From assembly GCA_902766215.1 (NCBI GenBank), contig CACXCV010000064.1, forward strand, positions 1-11,330: a stretch of 11,330 nucleotides of DNA. Reading direction: 5' to 3'. The stretch comes from Oscillospiraceae bacterium (GTDB lineage: Bacteria; Bacillota; Clostridia; Oscillospirales; Oscillospiraceae). The position numbers were made by a program, and so were the translations under genes. Numbering within the stretch: the stretch's first letter is position 1; every line of letters starts with the position of its first letter. The notes beneath the pieces were generated by a model. The model worked only from the letters and a program-made list of their open reading frames with translations, did no database searches and was not told the origin of the DNA. Below, piece after piece: positions 6,909-11,330 of the stretch.

Positions 6909-8975
6909 ATGGAATTCCATGTTTCGATCCATGGCTCTGACCGTGCCGGCGGCACCGCCGCAGCACCGTTCCGTACCATCTCCCGCGCGGCCGCCATTGC
7001 GCAGCCGGGCGACACCGTCCGCGTGCATGCCGGCACCTACCGCGAGTGGGTCAGCCCTGCCAACAGCGGCACAAAAGACCACCGCATTGTCTACGAATCC
7101 GCCGGCGACGGCGAGGTTATCATCACCGGCGCCGAGCGGGTCACCAAGTGGACCGACGAGGGCGACGGCGTGTGGCGCACCGAGGTGCCCAACAGCCTGT
7201 TTACCGTCCGCAACCCCTTTGCCACGCTGGCTGCCGGCGACTGGCTGTTCAATAACTACGAAGACAAGCATCTGGGTGAGGTCTATCTCGACGGCAAGTC
7301 GCTTTATGAGCGAAAGTCTCTGGATGACGTGCGCAAGCCAACCGTCTGGGACAAGAGTCTCAACCCCAAAGAGGATTCGCTGCTGACCTGGTGCTGCGAG
7401 GTCAAAGCGGACAGCACCGTCATCTGGGCCAACTTCGGCGGCAAGGATCCCCGCGTTGAAAACGTAGAAATCAATGTCCGTCCCTTCTGCTTCTGGCCCG
7501 AGAAGACCGGCCGCGACTTTATCACCGTCCGCGGCTTTACGCTGACCCAGGCCTCGCCCCAGTGGGCGCCCCCCACCGCCCTGCAGGAGGGCCTGATCGG
7601 CCCGCACTGGAGCCGCGGCTGGATCATTGAAAACAACGTCATCAGCGAGTCTTCGTGCTGCGGCATCAGCCTGGGCAAGGACAGCAGCACCGGCGACAGC
7701 GACTGGCCCAACGTCAAGCGCAAATTTGGCCACCAGCGCGAGCAGGAGGTCATTTTCATGGCCGCCCGCGGCAACTGGAACAAAGAGCACATCGGCAGCC
7801 ACATCGTCCGCTACAACACCATTCACGACTGCGAGCAGTGCGGCATCGTGGGCCATCTGGGCGCTGTGTTCAGCGAGATCTACAACAACCGGATCTACAA
7901 CATCCACCGCAAGCATCTGTACGACGGCGCCGAGATTTCCGGCATCAAGCTGCACGCCGCGCTGGACACGCAGATTCACGACAACATTATTTATTCCAGC
8001 TATCGCGCCGTCTGGTTCGACTGGCAGGCACAGGGCACGCACCTGTTCCGCAATGTGTTCTTCAACAACGAGTCTGAGGATCTGTTTGTCGAGGTCTGCC
8101 ACGGCCCGTACATGATTGACCACAACGTGTTCCTGTCCCCGATGAATTTCCGCTCCATCTCCGAGGGCGGCGCCTTTGCGCACAACCTCTTTGCCGGGCG
8201 CATCGTGCTCAACACCGACAGCCGTCAGACGCCCTATCATTTCCCGCATGAGACGGAAATTGCCGGCTATACCAGCATTATGGGCGGCGACGACCGCTTC
8301 TACAACAATGTGTTCCTGCGCGACAACGACCCGGAGAACGCCCCGCTTCTTATGGGCTTCTACGATCATATGCCTATCAAAATCCGCACGCCGGAGGAAA
8401 TTGCCGCCGACGAGCGCGCCCAGATGGACGGCATGCCCTCGCAGCTCAACGCCACCCTCTCCCCCGTCGGCCTGGGCAACTATGACGACTATCCCGGCCC
8501 CAACGACAAGTTCTGGGAGCGTCCGTTTGGCAGACCCGCTCCCAAGGCAGAAACCGAGTCTGAAGGCGGCGAAAAGAAAGAGGAAAAGAAGAAGAAGCCT
8601 CCGGTTCCCTTCTTCCGCCGCTTCCACCTGCCCAACACCATCCGCGACAACCTCTATCTGAACAACGCCGTTCCCAGCAAGATCGACGAGAACGCCGTTG
8701 TCAAGACTGAGACCGGCATTGAGTACACAATGGACACGGCGACCGGTAAGGTCACCCTGAAGATCGACCCGACCGTGCTGCGCGGCATGCACAACAACGT
8801 GGTCACCACCGACGTGCTTGGCTTTGCCTTCCAGCCGGAGATGTATTTCGAGCAGCCCAACGGCGAGCCGTATTGCTTTGACCGCGACTTCTTTGATCAT
8901 CAGCGCCCCGATGCCGACGTAATGCCCGGCCCGTTTGAGCTGACCGGCGACGAGGTCGTTGAGCTGACATTCTAA
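6909..8975 (+). CDS. GH120-type beta-xylosidase, right-handed parallel beta-helix
   Basis: A 688-residue protein, probably a cytoplasmic glycosidase that releases xylose from short xylo-oligosaccharides. The N-terminus (GSDRAGGTAAAPFRTISRAA, then PGDTVRVHAGTYREWV) is the start typical of DUF1565/beta-helix enzymes. Repeated N-rich coils (IIENNVI, IVRYNTIHD, IYNNRIYNI, IHDNIIY, HNVFLS) form the helix. The stretch AVWFDWQAQG followed by EDLFVEV resembles the active site recalled for the clostridial GH120 enzyme XylC. By that comparison D371 is the likely nucleophile and E395 the acid/base. No signal peptide or anchor is seen. A charged Lys/Glu-rich insert (about 543-565) interrupts the C-terminal half. 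AGGAGG (6896-6901) lies seven bases before the ATG. The gene stands alone, with no transporter or xylose isomerase beside it. A different beta-helix glycosidase family such as GH141 is the main alternative. Stop is TAA. Confidence 0.78.
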   Translation: MEFHVSIHGSDRAGGTAAAPFRTISRAAAIAQPGDTVRVHAGTYREWVSPANSGTKDHRIVYESAGDGEVIITGAERVTKWTDEGDGVWRTEVPNSLFTVRNPFATLAAGDWLFNNYEDKHLGEVYLDGKSLYERKSLDDVRKPTVWDKSLNPKEDSLLTWCCEVKADSTVIWANFGGKDPRVENVEINVRPFCFWPEKTGRDFITVRGFTLTQASPQWAPPTALQEGLIGPHWSRGWIIENNVISESSCCGISLGKDSSTGDSDWPNVKRKFGHQREQEVIFMAARGNWNKEHIGSHIVRYNTIHDCEQCGIVGHLGAVFSEIYNNRIYNIHRKHLYDGAEISGIKLHAALDTQIHDNIIYSSYRAVWFDWQAQGTHLFRNVFFNNESEDLFVEVCHGPYMIDHNVFLSPMNFRSISEGGAFAHNLFAGRIVLNTDSRQTPYHFPHETEIAGYTSIMGGDDRFYNNVFLRDNDPENAPLLMGFYDHMPIKIRTPEEIAADERAQMDGMPSQLNATLSPVGLGNYDDYPGPNDKFWERPFGRPAPKAETESEGGEKKEEKKKKPPVPFFRRFHLPNTIRDNLYLNNAVPSKIDENAVVKTETGIEYTMDTATGKVTLKIDPTVLRGMHNNVVTTDVLGFAFQPEMYFEQPNGEPYCFDRDFFDHQRPDADVMPGPFELTGDEVVELTF

Positions 8976-9013
8976 GCCGCACCGGCCCGGCACCACGTTC
9001 ATACTGCGTTTCA

Positions 9014-9049
9014 CGCGCCCGCGGCGCTCAGCTGAGCGCCGCGGGCGCG
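9014..9049 (+). terminator. 36-base perfect GC-rich palindrome after the GH120 gene, probable terminator hairpin
   Basis: Two exactly complementary 18-base arms (9014-9031 and 9032-9049) meet without a spacer, centred on AGCT. The transcript could fold into a very stable hairpin with a small loop. The element lies 38 bases after the GH120 stop and before the tRNA promoter, a natural site for termination. No T-run follows on either strand, so it is not a textbook intrinsic terminator. It could instead protect the 3' end, or extrude as a cruciform. Confidence 0.55.
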
Positions 9050-9109
9050 CTGTCTCTGCCGCCGGCCGCACCGTTTTGCAGAAAAACCGCGTCATGGGTG
9101 CAAAAAGAC

Positions 9110-9138
9110 TTGCAATTCTGCTGCGCATGTGCTATGAT
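9110..9138 (+). promoter_or_regulatory. Extended -10 sigma-A promoter of the tRNA-Pro gene
   Basis: A -35 box TTGCAA (9110-9115), a 17-base spacer and a -10 box TATGAT (9133-9138) preceded by TGC make a strong extended -10 promoter. Transcription should begin near 9145, leaving a short 5' leader of about a dozen bases before the mature tRNA at 9158. Confidence 0.75.
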
Positions 9139-9157
9139 ATACAGGCTAAAGCAGCAT

Positions 9158-9234
9158 CCGGGTGTGGCGAAGTTTGGTATCGCGCTTGAATGGGGTTCAA
9201 GAGGCCGCTGGTTCGAATCCAGTCACTCGGACCA
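9158..9234 (+). tRNA. tRNA-Pro, anticodon GGG
   Basis: The 77 bases fold into a complete cloverleaf. The acceptor stem pairs CCGGGTG with CACTCGG (one G-U pair), the D stem GCGA with TCGC, the anticodon stem CTTGA with TCAAG, and the T stem GCTGG with CCAGT (one G-U pair) around TTCGAAT. The anticodon loop ATGGGGT gives anticodon GGG, which reads proline codons CCC and CCU. The C1-G72 pair, A73 discriminator and G37 are all typical of bacterial tRNA-Pro. The 3' CCA is encoded. The gene is single, with its own promoter and terminator. Confidence 0.96.
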
Positions 9235-9235
9235 T

Positions 9236-9293
9236 GCAGAGTGTCCTTATAGGATCTGAGTATCCTGTAATGGACACTCTGCTTTTTTATTTT
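9236..9293 (+). terminator. Intrinsic terminator of the tRNA-Pro gene
   Basis: Outer arms GCAGAGTGTCC (9236-9246) and GGACACTCTGC (9272-9282) pair perfectly. The helix continues inward through nine more pairs (9247-9255 with 9262-9270, one T-G) to a six-base loop, with T9271 bulged. A run of six Ts, one A and four Ts follows immediately. It starts one base after the tRNA CCA, so the hairpin may also limit 3' trimming. Confidence 0.93.
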
Positions 9294-9318
9294 CCGAAAA
9301 GTTCATACCGCAGCCCGT

Positions 9319-9336
9319 ATCATCCTTTGGGATGAT
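9319..9336. repeat. Inverted repeat touching the regulator promoter -35
   Basis: ATCATCC (9319-9325) and GGATGAT (9330-9336) are perfect seven-base arms around TTTG. The right arm ends on the first base of the -35 box. The position suits an activator or autoregulatory site. No T-run lies close enough for a terminator, and the tRNA already has one upstream. The binding protein is unknown. Confidence 0.4.
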
Positions 9337-9363
9337 TTACATTTCAGAACAGCCGCGTATAAT
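9336..9363 (+). promoter_or_regulatory. Sigma-A promoter of the MalT/LuxR-type regulator gene
   Basis: A -35 box TTTACA (9336-9341), a 16-base spacer and a consensus -10 box TATAAT (9358-9363) point rightward. The transcription start should be near 9370, giving an untranslated leader of about 100 bases before the ATG at 9470. Confidence 0.7.
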
Positions 9364-9399
9364 ATAAATTGGGATATGTGTCGAAAGGTTTATGCCAAG

Positions 9400-9439
9400 G
9401 GGGCACGCCCCGGGCCCATAGGGTTCCCCCGGCGGAACC
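9400..9439 (+). other. GC-rich structured leader of the regulator mRNA
   Basis: Two small hairpins are visible in the leader: GGGG-CACG-CCCC (9400-9411) and GGTTCC-CCCGGC-GGAACC (9422-9439), with the palindrome GGGCCC (9412-9417) between them. They sit between the promoter and the ribosome site near 9458-9463. They may tune translation, but no known riboswitch core was recognised. Confidence 0.35.
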
Positions 9440-9469
9440 ATTTCACTCTGCATCAAAGGAAGGGCAGAA

Positions 9470-10189
9470 ATGACCGAACATATCATCATCAGACCCTCTG
9501 TCCAGAAGCGGTTTGACAGCTTTATGCAGCACGGCAGAGTTCTCTTTTTCAGCGCCCCCTGCGGCTTTGGAAAGACAACCCTGGCAGATGCGCTGCTGCA
9601 CGGGCAGACCGTGCTGCGCCTGAATACGGGGGCGACGGACTGCGCCATTCCATCGTCGGCACAGGGCTGGGATGTGCTGCTGATTGACAACCTGCAGCTC
9701 ATGCAGGAAGAACCGGACCAGCAGTCTCTTTGTGAGCTGATCCGCTCCAACCCGGAGCGCCGCTTTGTGCTGCTTTCCCGCGGCACGCCGCCCGGCTGCC
9801 TGATGGCGTTTCAGTATACAGGATTGATGACTGTGCTAACCGCCGAGGATCTTCTTTTCGACCACGACGACATCCAAGCGCTCTTTGCCGCCTGCGAGGT
9901 CGCCGTGACGGACAGTGAAATCGACATCATCCTGACCAAATCCATCGGCTATCCGCTGGGCGTGGTCATCACTGTGCTGTGCATGGCCGGCGGCAAGCCG
10001 TTCAGCCGTGAGATTGTAGCGCAGGCGTACCGGCAGGTGTTTCTATATTATTTTGAAACGAGCATCTACCGGCGCTTTGACCTGCCGCTGCGGCGGTTTC
10101 TGCTGGAGCTTGCGCCCTTTGCGCGCTTTGATCTGGAGATGGCACGGATGGTCAGCGGCGAGCCCCGCGCCGGGGAGCTGCTGGAGTAG
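9470..10189 (+). CDS. MalT/LuxR-type STAND regulator, N-terminal ATPase part ending at an in-frame TAG
   Basis: This is the first 239 residues of what looks like a large MalT-like signal-transduction ATPase with a DNA-binding domain. In the family, ligand and ATP binding control oligomerisation and a C-terminal LuxR helix-turn-helix then activates genes. Walker A is SAPCGFGKTT (28-37), Walker B is VLLIDN (D73) and a sensor-like arginine is in LLSRGTPPG. A winged-helix-like region begins around 175. The ATG follows GGAAGGG (9458-9464) closely and starts just ahead of the P-loop, as usual. The frame stops at TAG 10187-10189, in the middle of a region that is normally continuous. With the frame beyond it the protein would be family-like, so a 239-residue product is probably a non-functional fragment unless the stop is read through. 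It lacks any DNA-binding domain. Confidence 0.72.
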   Translation: MTEHIIIRPSVQKRFDSFMQHGRVLFFSAPCGFGKTTLADALLHGQTVLRLNTGATDCAIPSSAQGWDVLLIDNLQLMQEEPDQQSLCELIRSNPERRFVLLSRGTPPGCLMAFQYTGLMTVLTAEDLLFDHDDIQALFAACEVAVTDSEIDIILTKSIGYPLGVVITVLCMAGGKPFSREIVAQAYRQVFLYYFETSIYRRFDLPLRRFLLELAPFARFDLEMARMVSGEPRAGELLE

Positions 10190-11330
10190 CTGCTGAGCAA
10201 CACCACCATGCTGCGCTATGACGACATCCAGCGCTTCCGCTTCTGGCCCCAGTTCCGCGCCTTCCTGCTCTGGGAACTGGAGCGCGAATATACCGAAGAA
10301 AAGCGCAGGGCGCTTTTCAGCCGCGGCGGTCTGTACTACGAGCTGAAAGAGGACTATGCCAACGCGCCGGATTGCTATACAAAGGGCGGCGATCATTCCA
10401 AGGTCTCTGAACTGCTGATCCGCAATGCGGGGCTCCATCCCGGCATGGGGCATTACAGCGAGATGGAGCAATACTACTGCAGCCTGCCGGAGTCTGAAAT
10501 TCTGGCATCCCCCTCTCTGATGCAGGGCATGAGCATGCTCTGCGCGCTGGCGGCGGATTATGAGGGTTCGGAGCGCTGGTATCAGGAGCTCCAGCGCTTT
10601 TCCCAGCAGTGCGGGAAACAGGACGCCGCGGGCAGGCAGGCCCGCAGCCGCCTGGCCTATCTGGACATCGCCCTGCCGCAGCGGAGCGCGGAGGCGCTGA
10701 TCGAGACCTTCCCCGCCGTGTTCCGCCTGCTGCGCAGCAAGGACGTCTCCCTCCCGCCCTTTTCCGTGACCAGCACGCTGCCCAGCATCATGAACGGCGG
10801 AAAGGACTTTTCCGCGTGGAGCAAGCGGGACGATCTGCTCTATCAGACGCTGCGCATCCCTGTGGAAGCCGTTCTGGGAAAGGACGGCTTTGGGCTGGCA
10901 GACTGCGCACTCGCCGAGAGCAAATTTGAAAAAGGGGAAGACATTTCCGCCCGGATGCTCTCCCTGATGGCCCGGATTCACGAAATTCAGAAAAACGGCA
11001 CACCGGACATCGAGTTTGCAGCTGTGGGGCTTTTATGCCGCAGCCAGCTTGCGTCTGGACGCGCGGACGACGCGCGTCATACATTGGAGCTCATGCGGAC
11101 GCGATTCGTGCAGCAGGGACAGAAGCGGTTTCTCCCCAACATTGACGCGATGCTGTGCCGCATCGCGCTGCAGACCGGGGACCGGGACACGGCAGAAACC
11201 TGGTACCGGGAAAACGCACCGCGGGATCCCCAGCGGCTGAACGTGATGAAGCGCTATCAGTATCTGACCCAGGCCATGGCAGAGCTGGCGGCCGGCCGGC
11301 CGGATGCCGCGCTTTTGACGCTTGCGCCGC
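10190..11330 (+). pseudogene. MalT/LuxR-type regulator, downstream part after the in-frame TAG (runs off right edge)
   Basis: The frame of the upstream ATPase part continues without another stop for 380 codons to the window edge. It encodes family-like sequence directly after the TAG (LLSNTTMLRYDD, then RFWPQFRAFLLWELE). Helical-repeat segments of the sensor domain follow, such as DDARHTLELM, GDRDTAETWY and AAGRPDAALLTL. The LuxR helix-turn-helix expected at the C-terminus lies beyond the window. The first in-frame ATG after the stop (10208) has no suitable ribosome site; the nearest GGAG is over 20 bases upstream. Independent translation is therefore doubtful. No base is gained or lost, so a single substitution made the stop. 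Decay seems recent because nothing else in the frame is damaged. Sequencing error or stop readthrough are the alternatives. Confidence 0.7.

Noticed and set aside
6870..9128. A 752-codon open frame on the minus strand, antisense to the beta-xylosidase gene
   Set aside because: It mirrors the GH120 coding frame, is rich in Val/Ala/Gly/Asp repeats typical of antisense translation of C/G-ending codons, has no family motifs, and crosses the promoter and the palindrome.
9158..9234. tRNA-Pro as an integration site for a mobile element to the right
   Set aside because: No repeat of the tRNA 3' end, integrase or phage gene was seen in the downstream sequence available.
9392..9421. A nine-codon upstream frame in the regulator leader
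   Set aside because: The only purine-rich stretch before it (AAAGG) is too close to the ATG, and the codons show no attenuation-type run of one amino acid.
10043..10981. A 312-codon minus-strand frame opposite the regulator's sensor region
   Set aside because: The plus strand continues the regulator with family-like sequence, and the minus-strand product has no motif or ribosome site.

Overview
The window looks like chromosomal DNA from a G+C-rich Gram-positive anaerobe of the Clostridia, probably an Oscillospiraceae-like gut bacterium. This is inferred from strong AGGAGG/GGGAGG ribosome sites, sigma-A promoters, ECF transporter genes, a Clostridia-type MalT/LuxR regulator and very C/G-rich third codon positions. 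No species can be named from the sequence alone.

Left part (1-6635, minus strand). This is one compact leftward operon read in the order sbcD, sbcC, an O-antigen-ligase-like membrane protein, ecfT, ecfA. Every junction is an overlap, an abutment or a gap of 15 bases, so the five genes should be co-transcribed and translationally coupled. SbcD and SbcC form the Mre11-Rad50-type nuclease. EcfT and EcfA form the energising module of an energy-coupling-factor vitamin or metal transporter. ecfA runs off the left edge and no S-component (substrate-binding subunit) is in the window. The operon has a good sigma-A promoter (6607-6635) whose -10 box sits in a 27-base interrupted palindrome with 12-base arms, a strong operator candidate.

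Middle (6636-8975). A 339-base AT-richer divergent intergenic region separates sbcD from a rightward gene. That gene encodes a right-handed beta-helix protein best explained as a cytoplasmic GH120-type beta-xylosidase. The intergenic region holds a plausible promoter, several small palindromes and a near-match to a catabolite-responsive (cre) element. A 36-base perfect palindrome follows the gene.

Right part (9110-11330, plus strand). A tRNA-Pro(GGG) gene with its own extended -10 promoter is followed one base later by a long intrinsic terminator. Next come a second sigma-A promoter, a leader of about 100 bases with small GC hairpins, and a MalT/LuxR-type STAND regulator. Its reading frame is interrupted by an in-frame TAG at codon 240. 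The same frame then stays open and family-like to the right edge, so this is either a recent nonsense mutation, a sequencing error or a recoded stop.

No CRISPR array, insertion sequence, phage gene or toxin-antitoxin pair was seen. The oddest signals are the interrupted regulator, the perfect operator-like palindrome over the sbcDC promoter, and the DNA repair / envelope / vitamin-uptake gene mix in one operon.
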